Below, piece by piece: positions 12,402-21,345 of a stretch of DNA of 64,000 nucleotides. The stretch lies in the NCBI GenBank assembly GCA_963766375.1, contig CAVXZG010000007.1, positions 1 through 64,000 on the forward strand, read 5' to 3'. The position numbers and the translations under genes were made by a program. Source of the stretch: AC-32 sp963766375. Its GTDB lineage: Bacteria > Actinomycetota > Thermoleophilia > Gaiellales > Gaiellaceae. Numbering within the stretch: position 1 is the stretch's first letter; every line of letters begins with the position of its first letter. The notes beneath the pieces are model-generated. The model had not been told where the DNA came from. It saw only the letters and a list, made by a program, of their open reading frames with translations, and did not search any database.

Positions 12402-14582
12402 CTATTCCGCGACTGCGGCCTCTTTGGTTTCCTTCCGCGCGGGGAAGTCGAACTCGACCTTGCCCTCCTCGTTCAAGACGAGGCGAGCGCGAAAAGGTTT
12501 GCCGGCACGCGAGCGAAAGCCTGAAATGACTTCCTTGGTCTTGCCCTCCTCGATCAGCTGGCGGGCGATCTCAGGGGTGAGCGTGCGGCCGGCGACGCGC
12601 TTCCAGATGACGAAGCCGCAGCCGGTCTCCTCGCGGCTCTTCCAGCTCGTGCAGCCGTAGGCCTTCGAGTTCTCCTTGATGATCTCGCCGGTCTCGGCGC
12701 CGCAACGCGGGCACGGGCCGAGCTCGACGCGCTCGGGGCGCAGCTTCTCCTTGTCGAGCGCCGCGATCTGCTCGACGGTGGCCCGCGTGAAGTCCTCGAT
12801 GTCCTTGATGAACTTGCCGCGATCGTCGTTGCCGCGCTCGATGTCGGTCAAGCGTTTCTCCCAGTCGCCGGTCAGCTCCGGTGAGGTGAGCGGGTGCTCC
12901 TCGAGCATCGTGATTACCTGCAGGCCCTTCGGCGTCGGCGTCAAGTCCTTCCCCGCGCGCTCGATGTACTCGCGGCGGATCAGCGTCTCGATCGTCTCGG
13001 CGCGGGTGGCCGGGGTGCCGAGGCCGCTCTCCTTCATCGCCTCGCGGAGCTCCTCGTCGTCGATCAGCTTGCCGGCGGTCTCCATCGCGGAGAGCAGCGT
13101 CGCCTCGGTGTAACGGGGCGGCGGCTTGGTCTCCTTCGCCTCGACCTCGGCGGCGGCGCATTTGACGCTCTGGCCCTGCTCGAGCGGCGGCAGCTCCGCG
13201 CTCTCGTCCTCGGAGTCCTCGTCCTGCTGCCGAGCCTTCTTGTCCTCGTCGGACTCGAGCCCGTAGACGCCGCGCCAACCCGCCTCGAGCGTGATCTTGC
13301 CCCGGCTGCGGAAGCGCTCCTCCTCGACGAGCGTGACGATCGTCGTGCGCGCGAAGCGGGCCGGCGGATGAAAGACGGCGAGGAAGCGGCGCGCCACTAG
13401 ATCGAAGATGCGCCGCTCGTCCGGCGAGAAGCGGTCGAGCTCGTGCTCGACATCGGTCGGGATGATCGCGTGGTGGTCGCTGACCTTGGAGTCGTTGACG
13501 ACTCGGCCGAGCGGCAGCTGCTGGAGGCCGAGCACGAAGCGCGCCGCCTCGGCGTAGTCGGGGATCGGCTCGAGGGTGGCCGCGGTCGGCTTGAGCTGTG
13601 CGACCAGGTCACCGGAGAGCCAGCGGGAGCTCGTACGCGGGTAGGTGATGGCCTTCTTGTCCTCGTAGAGCGACTGTGCGGCCGAGAGTGTTCGCCGGGC
13701 CGAGAATCCGTAGCGGCGGTTCGCGTCGCGCTGCAGCGAGGTCAGGTCGTAGAGGAGCGGCGCACGCTCGGACTGCTCCTTGCGCTCGACCGACTCGACG
13801 ACGCCGTCGGCGCCGGATACCTTCGCGGCGATCTCGTCGGCGCGCTTGCCGTCCTTGAGCCGCGTCTCCTCGCCCTCGAACCAGAGGCCCTCGTAGCGTG
13901 GGTCGAACTGCGCGTGCACGAGCCAGTACGGCTCCGGAACGAACGCCTGGATCTCGCGCTCGCGCTTGACCATCAACGCCAGCGTCGGCGTCTGCACGCG
14001 GCCGAGCGAGACCACGCCGCCGACCCAGGCGCGACCGCGGATCGTGGCGGCGCGGGTCGCGTTCATGCCCACCAGCCAATCGGCCTCGGAGCGGGAGCGC
14101 GCGGCAGCCTCGAGCTGCTGCAGCTGCTCGCCGGGGCGGAGCTTCTCGAAGCCTTCCTTGATCGCCTGCTTGGTCATCGAACTGATCCAGAGGCGCTCGA
14201 CGGGCTTGTCGACGCCCGAGGTCTCATAGATGTACGCGAAGATCAGCTCGCCCTCGCGGCCGGCGTCGCAGGCGTTGACGATTCGGTCCACGTCGTCGCG
14301 CTTGAGCAGCTTGTGGATTACCTTCAGCTGCTTCTCGGCCTTCTTGTCCCGCGCGTGCAGACGGAACTCCTCAGGGAGGATCGGCAGGTCGGCCATGCGC
14401 CACTTCTTGAAGCGCTCGTCGTACTCCTCGGGGTTGATCAACTCCACGAGATGGCCCACCGCGAAGGTGATCACGGTGTCGTCCGACTCGAGGTAGGAAT
14501 CGTGGTTTTCGAATTTTCCGGGGAGTGCATCGGCCAGGTCCCGGGCGACCGACGGCTTCTCTGCGATCACGAGTGTCTTCAC
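12402..14582 (-). CDS. topB: DNA topoisomerase III (type IA)
   Basis: Type IA topoisomerase of 726 aa that would cut one DNA strand to decatenate or relax DNA. Toprim motifs are AEKPSVARD (residues 7-15) and DAGREGEL (106-113); the catalytic tyrosine is Tyr314 in AITYPRTSSR. A C-terminal domain carries a partial zinc ribbon (CPRCGAETGEI... GCGF) and a basic tail. The best start is GTG at 14582, preceded by AAGGTGG at suitable distance; the longer frame upstream has no support. The plsC gene is transcribed divergently from the same 90-base spacer. A short G5/C5 hairpin near 12349-12364 may end its message. Confidence 0.93.
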   Translation of the reverse strand: MKTLVIAEKPSVARDLADALPGKFENHDSYLESDDTVITFAVGHLVELINPEEYDERFKKWRMADLPILPEEFRLHARDKKAEKQLKVIHKLLKRDDVDRIVNACDAGREGELIFAYIYETSGVDKPVERLWISSMTKQAIKEGFEKLRPGEQLQQLEAAARSRSEADWLVGMNATRAATIRGRAWVGGVVSLGRVQTPTLALMVKREREIQAFVPEPYWLVHAQFDPRYEGLWFEGEETRLKDGKRADEIAAKVSGADGVVESVERKEQSERAPLLYDLTSLQRDANRRYGFSARRTLSAAQSLYEDKKAITYPRTSSRWLSGDLVAQLKPTAATLEPIPDYAEAARFVLGLQQLPLGRVVNDSKVSDHHAIIPTDVEHELDRFSPDERRIFDLVARRFLAVFHPPARFARTTIVTLVEEERFRSRGKITLEAGWRGVYGLESDEDKKARQQDEDSEDESAELPPLEQGQSVKCAAAEVEAKETKPPPRYTEATLLSAMETAGKLIDDEELREAMKESGLGTPATRAETIETLIRREYIERAGKDLTPTPKGLQVITMLEEHPLTSPELTGDWEKRLTDIERGNDDRGKFIKDIEDFTRATVEQIAALDKEKLRPERVELGPCPRCGAETGEIIKENSKAYGCTSWKSREETGCGFVIWKRVAGRTLTPEIARQLIEEGKTKEVISGFRSRAGKPFRARLVLNEEGKVEFDFPARKETKEAAVAE

Positions 14583-14653
14583 GCAGTCCACCTTAGCGAA
14601 CGCCCTAAACCGCACCGTAGCGGCCGAAAAGCGCGCCTTCGGCGCGTGGAAAT

Positions 14654-15281
14654 GTGACGATTGCGTGCCCAATGATCTCACCGCTCTACCTATTCGTCGG
14701 CTCCCTCAGTTGGCCTTTCGTGCGCGGGCTCTACCGTCTGCGCGTGCGCGGGCTCGAGCACCTGCCCGAAGGCGGCTTCGTGCTCGCGGCCAACCACACC
14801 TCCAACTTCGACCCGTGGCCGCTCGGGCACCCCGCTCCTGCCTCACCGGCAGCTCCGCTTCATGGCGAAGTCCGAGCTCTTCAACCCGGTGCTGGCACCG
14901 ATCCTGCGCGCCGGCGGCGCGTTCAAGGTGCGGCGCGGCGAGGGCGACCTGGACGCGATGCGCACGGCGGCCGAGCTCGCGAGGGAGGGTGAGATCGTGG
15001 TCATGTTCCCGGAGGGGACGCGCCAGACGAAGGGGCTGCGCAAGAAGCACAAGGCGCGGCCGCACACCGGCGCCGCGCGGATCGCCCTCGCCGCGGGGGT
15101 GCCGCTCGTGCCGGCGGCGATCACCGGCACCGATCGCCTCAGCAGGCTCGGGCCCCTGGGAGTCAGCTACGGCGAGCCGATCGACCTCTCCGACCTCCAA
15201 GGCCTGGACGTCAAGGCGGCCTCGGCGGAGGCGACCAAGCGGCTGATGGCCAAGATCGACGAGCTGAAGGCCGCCGCGTGA
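14654..15281 (+). CDS. plsC: 1-acyl-sn-glycerol-3-phosphate acyltransferase family protein, one frameshift
   Basis: Membrane-associated PlsC-type acyltransferase, probably making phosphatidic acid for phospholipids. The H-x4-D motif appears as NHTSNFD, and the substrate-binding FPEGTR motif follows about 60 residues later; a late AAITGTD segment is also typical. The start may be ATG at 14654 or ATG at 14672 (MISPLYLFVG). The frame breaks near 14829 at a run of four C (GGGCACCCCGCT); removing one C restores GHPLLPHRQLRFMAKSELF. The stop overlaps the next gene as GTGA. Confidence 0.85.
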
Positions 15282-16096
15282 GACCGCTCCTGGCCGTCGA
15301 CGGCGACTCGTTCGCGCACCGCGCCTACCACGCGCTACCCGAAGAGCATCCGCCTGAACGCGGTCGTCGGCTTCGCCAACATGCTGCTGGGCCTCTGGGA
15401 GGCCGAGCAGCCGCGCGCCGTCCTCGTCGGCTGGGACACCCTCACCTCGCCCACCTACCGGCAACGAGGCCTTCGAGGCCTACCAGAGCGGGCGCGAGTT
15501 CGAGGACTCGCTGCTCGAGCAGCTCGAGCTGCTCCCGCAGCTCTCGACCGCCCTCGGCTTCGCGATCGCCAAGGCGCCCGGGTACGAGGCGGACGACTTC
15601 CTCGCGGCCGCCGTCGCCTCCGAGGACAAGCGCGGCGGCGAGACACTGGTCGCCACCTCGGACCGCGACCTCTTCCAGCTCGCGAGCCCACGCACGATGA
15701 TCCTCCAGCCCGTGCGCGGGGTCTCGGAGATCGCGCGCATCGGCCCGGCCGAGGTTCGGGAGCGCTACGGCGTCGAGCCCGAGCAGGTGCCGGACTTCAT
15801 CGCCCTGCGCGGCGATCCCTCCGACCGGCTCCCGGGGGCGGCCGGGATCGGGCCGAAGAAGGCGGCGGACATCCTCCGGCAGCACACGACGCTCGAGGAC
15901 GCATTGGCCGCCGGGCGCTTCGCCGCGGAGGCGGAGGATCTGCGCCTCTACCGGCGAATTGCCACGCTAGACGCCTCTGCCCCGCTCCCTCCCCTCGAAG
16001 ACCAGAAACCCACGTGGGCAGAGGCGTCCTCCCTCACGCGGGAGCTGGGGCCTGAATCAGCTGGCCGACCGGCTCGAGCGCTTATCGAGCTCGTAA
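15278..16096 (+). CDS. 5'-3' exonuclease (DNA polymerase I N-terminal / flap nuclease family), three frameshifts
   Basis: Reconstructed protein of about 270 aa begins MRPLLAVDGDSFAHRAYHALP (GTG start coupled to the plsC stop) and contains metal-binding signatures of the PIN/FEN nuclease fold: VDGDS, PGYEADD, SDRDLFQL and the helix-hairpin-helix GDPSDRLPGAAGIGPKKAADIL. It is a stand-alone nuclease without polymerase domains, so a role in RNA primer or flap removal is likely. The frame shifts near 15341 and 15461, and near 16050, where a shift would give the natural end LNQLADRLERLSSS. As written, the last segment instead reads through into the deacetylase family gene. Confidence 0.8.
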
Positions 16097-16929
16097 GCCA
16101 CCCGGCGCTCGCGGAGCTGCATCCGACCGAGCCGCACGTCGAGAGCCGCGAGCGGCTCCTGGCCCTGCTGGACGCCTTCGAGGTCGTCGAGGGGCGGCCC
16201 GCCTCGCGTGAACAAGTAGAGCGCTGCCACTCGCGCGAGTACCTGGACTTGCTCCAGGCGATCGAGGCAACGACGATGCTCGACGGGGACACCGTCGCCT
16301 CCGAGACGAGCTACGAGGCTGCGCTGCTCGCCGCGGGTTGCGCCCTGGCCGCGGTCGATCGCGAGGGTTTCGCGCTCGTGCGCCCGCCCGGGCATCACGC
16401 GCTGCCCGCTCGCGCGATGGGCTTCTGCCTGATCGACAACGTCGCAGTCGCGGCCCGCTACGCCCAGGCCGAGCTCGGGCTCGAGCGGGTGGCGATCGTC
16501 GACTGGGACGTCCATCACGGAAACGGCACGCAGGAGATCTTCTGGGACGACGACTCGGTCTTCTTCGCGTCGATCCACCAGTGGCCGTTCTACCCGGGCA
16601 GCGGCGGCCCCGGCGACGGGAACGAGACGACGGTGAACGTGCCGCTTCCCGGCGGCTCCGGCGACGAGGATTACCTGCGCGCCCTCGACGAGGTCGTCGC
16701 GCCGGCCGTGCGTGCATTCGAGCCGGAGCTCGTGCTCGTGTCAGCCGGCTTCGACGCACACGTGGACGATCCGCTCGCCGGGATGCGCGTCACCGCCGAC
16801 GGGTTCCGCGAGCTCGCACGCCGGTCGGCCACCCTTGGCCCACGCGTAGCGGCGGTGCTCGAAGGCGGGTACGACCCGAGAACGCTGCCTGGCCTCGTCG
16901 CCGCCGCGCTCGAGGGCTTCCAGGAATGA
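16093..16929 (+). CDS. Histone deacetylase superfamily protein (acetoin utilisation/acetylpolyamine amidohydrolase-like)
   Basis: Zinc hydrolase fold of about 278 residues beginning at SHPALAELHP. Catalytic and metal sites are visible: RPPGHHA (tandem His), DWDVHHGNGT (metal Asp and His), SAGFDAHVDDPL (second metal Asp) and the final EGGYD. Likely substrates are acetylated lysines or polyamines; the substrate cannot be told from sequence. No ATG/GTG/TTG lies at the domain boundary, and the frame is continuous with the exonuclease upstream; GTG at 16014 would serve only if a base is missing near 16050. The start given is the domain start. A strong hairpin terminator follows the stop. Confidence 0.85.
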   Translation, partial: VSHPALAELHPTEPHVESRERLLALLDAFEVVEGRPASREQVERCHSREYLDLLQAIEATTMLDGDTVASETSYEAALLAAGCALAAVDREGFALVRPPGHHALPARAMGFCLIDNVAVAARYAQAELGLERVAIVDWDVHHGNGTQEIFWDDDSVFFASIHQWPFYPGSGGPGDGNETTVNVPLPGGSGDEDYLRALDEVVAPAVRAFEPELVLVSAGFDAHVDDPLAGMRVTADGFRELARRSATLGPRVAAVLEGGYDPRTLPGLVAAALEGFQE

Positions 16930-16930
16930 C

Positions 16931-16957
16931 AACGGCCGACCCGTCGGGTCGGCCGTT
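16931..16957 (+). terminator. Rho-independent terminator after deacetylase-family gene
   Basis: AACGGCCGACCC pairs perfectly with GGGTCGGCCGTT around a GTC loop, ending in TTT, directly after the stop at 16929. The remaining spacer to 17072 shows no further clear feature. Confidence 0.8.
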
Positions 16958-17072
16958 TGCCGAGGAAGCACAGAGCCACCGCGCTCCGACACCCTTCAAG
17001 GTCGGTGTCGTACCCAGTATCGGCTCCTACCGGGGTCGTTGTGGGTGAATTGCATCCCTCACGATGGGTGAT

Positions 17073-17711
17073 TTACGCGGCGCGGGCGGTAGCGAGGGCG
17101 TCGAGCGCCTCGCGGCGCGAGGAGACACCGAGCTTGCGCAGCAGGCTCTTCACGTGCGAACGGACGGTGTGCTCGGAGATGTACAGCCGCCCGGCGATCT
17201 CGTCGGTGCCGAGGTGCTCGTCCAGCAGGAGCAGCACCTCGAGCTCGCGGGCGCTCAGCGAGGAGGCGATCGTGTCGGGAACGCCGCTCCCCGCTCCGCC
17301 TTCGCGGACCTGTTCGAGCAGTCGCCGCGCGACCTCGCCGGAGAGAGCCGCCTCGCCGTTACCGACCCCGCGGAGGAACTCGGCAATTCGCTCGGGCGGC
17401 TCGCTCTTGAGCAGGTAGCCGGCCGCACCGCCGCGGATCGCGGCGAGCAGGTTCTCCTCGGTGCCGGAGGCGGTCAGCACGACGACCTCGGTCTCGGGCG
17501 CAGCTTCGCGCAGGCGCGGCAGGGCCTCGAGCCCGCTCATCCCCGGCATGGAGAGGTCGAGCAGGACGAGCTCCGGCCGGAGCTGCCGTGCCAGCTCGAT
17601 TGCCTCGGCGCCGTCGGAGGCCTCGCCCACGACCGAGAAGCCGTGCTGGGCCAGCAGCGCCGCCAGAGCGTCACGCGTAATGGGGTGGTCGTCCACGAGC
17701 AGGATCCGCAT
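17073..17711 (-). CDS. NarL/LuxR-family response regulator
   Basis: 212-residue two-component regulator. Receiver domain at about 1-120 with acidic pair DD (7-8), phosphoacceptor Asp52 in LLDLSMPGMSG and Lys in GYLLKSEPP. The C-terminal LuxR helix-turn-helix (about 145-205) contains SARELEVLLLLDEHLGTDEIAGRLYISEHTVRSHV. ATG start at 17711. It is divergent from the histidine kinase at 17754, 42 bases away, so the two are almost certainly partners that share a regulatory region. Much longer open frames on this strand (to 18923) are shadows of the kinase. Confidence 0.93.
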   Translation of the reverse strand: MRILLVDDHPITRDALAALLAQHGFSVVGEASDGAEAIELARQLRPELVLLDLSMPGMSGLEALPRLREAAPETEVVVLTASGTEENLLAAIRGGAAGYLLKSEPPERIAEFLRGVGNGEAALSGEVARRLLEQVREGGAGSGVPDTIASSLSARELEVLLLLDEHLGTDEIAGRLYISEHTVRSHVKSLLRKLGVSSRREALDALATARAA

Positions 17712-17753
17712 GCAGGCCTTATCGGCAGGGCGCCGTCTGCCGACAAGGGGTTT

Positions 17754-19139
17754 GTGCGGCGCGAACACAAAGACGACTATCAGGCCTGGCTCTGGGGCGA
17801 AGTCCTCCTGGTCGGGCTGCTCGGCGCTTCCCTGGCGCTCTTCGTCGCCTACCCCAGCCTCCGCAACACCTATGCGCTGCCGCACGTCCGCCTCGTGCTG
17901 GATACCGCGGTCATGCTCGCCGCCGGAATCGTGGCGGTGCTCGCCGGGATCCGCTTCTCGGTGGACGGGCGCCGGCTCGACTTGCTGCTCTGCGGCGGCT
18001 TCACGGCGACGGCGGCGACGACGCTCGCGTTCGCGATCGCGCCCGTGCTCGGCAACGAGCCGTTGCACCGGACCGAGGCCTGGGCGGGGATCGGCGGCAA
18101 GCTCTTCGCGATGACCCTGATCGCGGCGGCGCCGTTCTCGAAGCGTCGCACGAGCGGCCGCGGCCGCCCTCTCGGAGAAATGCTGGTGGCGGTTGCGATC
18201 GTGCTGACTCTGTCGTGGTCGGTGGCGCACCAGGCGGGCACCTCCCTCCCGCCGCTCACGGACGACGGCGCCGGCGACCAGCCGTTCCTGCTGATGGGCT
18301 CGCTCGCCGCGCTGGCACTGCTGTCGCTGATCGCCATGGTCGGCTTCGGCCTCCGGTTCCGCTCGCGCGGGAACGACCTCGACCGCTGGCTCTGCCTCGG
18401 CGCGACCCTCGCGCTCTTCGCGGAGCTCCACTACGTCTTCACGCCGCTGCTTTCGAGCCGCTTCGTCTCGCAGGGCGACTTCCTGCGGTTGCTCTCCTAC
18501 AGCGTCCTGCTCGTGGGCGTCTGGCGCGCGATCCGCTACGCCGAGTTCGGCCGCGCCGTCGCCGAGGAGCGCGCGCGCGTCGCGCGCGAGATCCACGACG
18601 GCCTCGCGCAGTATCTGTTCGCGGTCTCGACCCACGCGAGCATGCTCGAGAGCGGAGCCACCGACCCCGCAAGGACGCTGGCCCAGCTGAAGGACGCGGC
18701 GGCCGCGGCGCAGCAGGAGGCGCGCTTCGCAGTGCTGGCGCTCTCCTCGGCGGGCGGCTCGGCGCCGTTCGACTCCGCTCTGCGCCGGTACGTCGACTTC
18801 CTCACGGCCGACGGCATGCTCGAGGTCGACCTCGAGATCCAGAACGGGATCCGGCTCGCCCCCGACGAGCAGATCGAGGTCTTTCGGATCGTCCAGGAGG
18901 GGCTGGCAAACGCTCGCAAGCACGCCGGCGCCGGGCGTGCCGTGGTGGAGATCGCCGAGCGGGCCGGCGAGCGCTTCGTGACCGTGGTGGACGACGGCTC
19001 CGGCTTCGACGAGGAAGAGATCGCCGCAGGGCAGGGCTTGAAGAACATGCGAGCGCGCGCGGCCTCGATCGGCGGCGGCTTCCGGCTCGTCTCGGCGCCC
19101 GGACGCGGAACCGCGCTCGAAGTCGTGCTGCGCGCGTAG
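17754..19139 (+). CDS. Membrane histidine kinase, HisKA_3 (DesK/NarX) class
   Basis: Sensor kinase of 461 aa. The N-terminal half (about 12-260) has seven or eight hydrophobic helices and no recognisable extracellular ligand domain, so the signal may be membrane-borne. The dimerisation box REIHDGLAQYL holds the phospho-accepting His281; the ATPase domain has EGLANARKHA (N box), DDGSGFD (G1) and GLKNMRARA (G2). GTG start at 17754 with AAGGGG just upstream. HisKA_3 kinases pair with NarL-type regulators, in agreement with the divergent regulator at 17073-17711. A bidirectional hairpin follows the stop. Confidence 0.92.
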   Translation: MRREHKDDYQAWLWGEVLLVGLLGASLALFVAYPSLRNTYALPHVRLVLDTAVMLAAGIVAVLAGIRFSVDGRRLDLLLCGGFTATAATTLAFAIAPVLGNEPLHRTEAWAGIGGKLFAMTLIAAAPFSKRRTSGRGRPLGEMLVAVAIVLTLSWSVAHQAGTSLPPLTDDGAGDQPFLLMGSLAALALLSLIAMVGFGLRFRSRGNDLDRWLCLGATLALFAELHYVFTPLLSSRFVSQGDFLRLLSYSVLLVGVWRAIRYAEFGRAVAEERARVAREIHDGLAQYLFAVSTHASMLESGATDPARTLAQLKDAAAAAQQEARFAVLALSSAGGSAPFDSALRRYVDFLTADGMLEVDLEIQNGIRLAPDEQIEVFRIVQEGLANARKHAGAGRAVVEIAERAGERFVTVVDDGSGFDEEEIAAGQGLKNMRARAASIGGGFRLVSAPGRGTALEVVLRA

Positions 19140-19169
19140 GAGCGCGGCCGGCCAAAGCCGACCGCGCTC
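19140..19169. terminator. Bidirectional hairpin between convergent genes
   Basis: GAGCGCGGCCGGC and GCCGACCGCGCTC form a 13-bp stem with one mismatch on the plus strand (a G-U pair on the minus-strand RNA), loop CAAA. It separates the kinase (plus) and the beta-propeller gene (minus). Confidence 0.7.
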
Positions 19170-19182
19170 TCAATTCGGCTGA

Positions 19183-20143
19183 CTAGTGCTCGCCCTTGCG
19201 CGACAGGCCCGACACCGTGAACGGCGTCGTGCTCGTGGCGAAGTCGGCGTTCACGACGAGGTACCGGTTCTTCGCCCTGTCGACCGTCGATGGGCCGCGT
19301 AGCGTCGGATCGGTTCGAGTCGCCCGCAGGTCGGCGCGCGTTGCGTCGCCGTGCAGCTTCAGGAACCTGAGCGCCGCCGGGGAGCCCTGAACGACGATCA
19401 GCCGTCCGTTGTCGAGCAGAAGGCCGTCGCCTCCAACGAGCGGGTCGGCCGCAATCTGCCGAATCACGCGACCGTTCGCCGCACTGCGCTTGAGGTCGAT
19501 GCGGAAGAGCTTGCCCTCGTTGGTCTGCACGACGATCAGCTGCTTGCCGCCCTTCCTCGCGACGATGCCGTTGAGGTTGAACTGGCCGGCGGTGTAGTGG
19601 ATCTCGGGCTCGACCGGAATGCCCGCAGGCGCGCCAGAGCCCGCCCGGACCTGTGCGGCGGTGATGTGCCACAGCGTGGGCCGGAACGAATCCGTCACGA
19701 ACACGTCGCCCTTCCTCGTCACCACCAGATCGTTGAGGAAGCCTCCCGAGCCCGTGTCGAACGTCCCGATCAGATCCTTTGTGCCGAGGTCGTAGACCAA
19801 GACCTTGCCGGTCATCCCGCCCGCCACGTACAGCTTCCCGCGGGCGACCTCGAGCCCGATGGCCGACTTCCCGGAGCCGCCGAGGATGAACTCGCTCACG
19901 GTCGGGTTGTCGATCGTTCCTCGGTAGATCGTGCCGTCACCGGTGGCGCCGACGAAGAACACGCGGCCGTGGTTCGTGCTGGCCACGCCCTCCGGGTTGC
20001 CATGCGTGGACGGATCGAGGGTGAAGACCTTCGTTGGTTTGCTCTTGCACCTTGCCCTTGCCGTGGTCGGCGAGCGCGACCGACCCCGAGGCGAGCACCG
20101 CGATGCCGAGCACCGCGACCAGGATGTTGCGCCGTTGCTTCAC
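19183..20143 (-). CDS. Secreted SMP-30/NHL-like beta-propeller protein, one frameshift
   Basis: About 320 residues. The N-terminus MKQRRNILVAVLGIAVLASG followed by SVALADHGKG is a signal peptide, so the protein is exported. The body consists of repeated strands typical of gluconolactonase/NHL propellers (GRVFFVGATGDGTIYRG, GKLYVAGGMTGKVLVYDL, KGDVFVTDSF, GLLLDNGRLIVVQG). The frame breaks near 20043: the signal-peptide part reads ...GKVQEQTNE, while the other frame gives KPTKVFTLDPSTHGNPEG. A lactone hydrolase or ligand-binding role is possible, but no catalytic metal residues can be assigned with confidence. Confidence 0.75.
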
Positions 20144-20240
20144 GTCATCCCTCCCCTGGCTTTCGTGTCGTTAGCCGGCTATACGCGTTGTAACGCCCAA
20201 TAGATTGCCAGCCTGGCGCAGACCCGCGCATGACAAATAG

Positions 20241-20267
20241 AAGAGCCCCGCTGGTGGCGGGGCTCTT
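20241..20267 (-). terminator. Terminator of RNase P RNA
   Basis: On the minus strand AAGAGCCCCG pairs with CGGGGCTCTT across a 7-base loop and is followed by a T-rich stretch (CTATTTG), a few bases after the 3' end of the RNase P RNA. Confidence 0.8.
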
Positions 20268-20270
20268 CCG

Positions 20271-20592
<322 letters not shown>

Positions 20593-20675
20593 AGGTCAAT
20601 TGTAGCCCCGAACGGCCGGGATGGACTGACGCGGGCCGTTCGTGGGACACTCGCCGCCTCACCGAAGGAGGAGCA

Positions 20676-21152
20676 ATGAAGCAGATATTCGCGCTCTCCG
20701 TGCTGGCGCTCGTAGTCGCGGTGGCAGCGGGCGTGGCCCTCGCCTCCCGCTCCGGTGGCCCCGGCCACGGGCAGATGAAGCACGGGGCGGCAATCGCGGT
20801 GGTCGAGCGCGCCACGACCGACGCGGTCACGAACCCCCCGGGAGGTGCAGGCGCGGTGGGCGACATCCTGACCTTTGCGAACGACGTCTTCGACAAGAGC
20901 AACAAGACGAAGGTCGGGCACGATCAGGGCTACTGCGTGCGCGTGATCGCCGGCGAATCCTGGGAGTGCGTGTGGACGACGTTCTTCAACCGCGGCCAGA
21001 TCACGGTCGAGGGGCCGTTCTACGACACGAAGGACAGCGTGCTCGCGATCACCGGCGGAACAGGGGCCTATGCGCGCAGCCGCGGCTCGATGGAACTGAA
21101 GGCCCGGCCCGGCGGTACAGAGTTCGACTTCATCTTCCACCTGAACCACTGA
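20676..21152 (+). CDS. Secreted allene-oxide-cyclase/dirigent-like barrel protein
   Basis: 158 residues with a signal peptide (MKQIFALSVLALVVAVAAGVALA). ATG start at 20676 preceded by an ideal AAGGAGGAG site. The mature part resembles the allene-oxide-cyclase barrel seen in secreted actinobacterial proteins: DILTFANDVFD, GYCVRVIAGESWECVWTTFF, GQITVEGPFYD, and the ITGGTGAYARSRGSMEL strand. There is no evidence for an actual cyclase reaction, so only the fold is suggested. Its 3' end overlaps the end of the convergent zinc-ribbon gene by about 23 bases. Confidence 0.75.
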   Translation: MKQIFALSVLALVVAVAAGVALASRSGGPGHGQMKHGAAIAVVERATTDAVTNPPGGAGAVGDILTFANDVFDKSNKTKVGHDQGYCVRVIAGESWECVWTTFFNRGQITVEGPFYDTKDSVLAITGGTGAYARSRGSMELKARPGGTEFDFIFHLNH

Positions 21153-21345
21153 GACCAAGGCGACCCGGTTGAGCGGGCTCGGCAGCACACTCGGTGTCGA
21201 GCCCGCTCCCGCACTCCGGACAGAAGATCCCGCCGTGTGCGAGATGAAGCACGAACTCACCGCAGGCCAGACATTCCAGGCTTGCGCCACGCAGGAGCGC
21301 GTTGAGTTCCTGCTCGAGCGTGCTGTTGAGCGGCCGTATCGTCAC
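21130..21345 (-). CDS. Small zinc-ribbon protein translationally coupled to lexA
   Basis: 71 residues with two CxxC knuckles (CLACG and CPEC) spaced as a zinc ribbon, and a leucine-rich N-terminus (MTIRPLNSTLEQELNALLRG). The GTG start at 21345 overlaps the lexA stop in GTGA, so it should be translated with lexA and therefore be induced by DNA damage. The function is unknown. The 3' end overlaps the convergent gene at 20676-21152. Conserved cysteines and coupling make it more than a chance frame. Confidence 0.65.
   Translation of the reverse strand: MTIRPLNSTLEQELNALLRGASLECLACGEFVLHLAHGGIFCPECGSGLDTECAAEPAQPGRLGLSGSGGR
21171..21208 (+). terminator. Hairpin after the barrel-protein gene
   Basis: GAGCGGGCTCG (21171-21181) and CGAGCCCGCTC (21198-21208) form an 11-bp perfect stem with a 16-base loop, starting 18 bases after the stop at 21152. 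It lies inside the antisense zinc-ribbon gene. Confidence 0.5.

Noticed and set aside
17073..18923. 616-residue minus-strand open frame across the histidine kinase
   Set aside because: Only its last 212 codons (from ATG 17711) show a real protein, the response regulator; the rest is Arg/Glu-rich shadow of the kinase gene.
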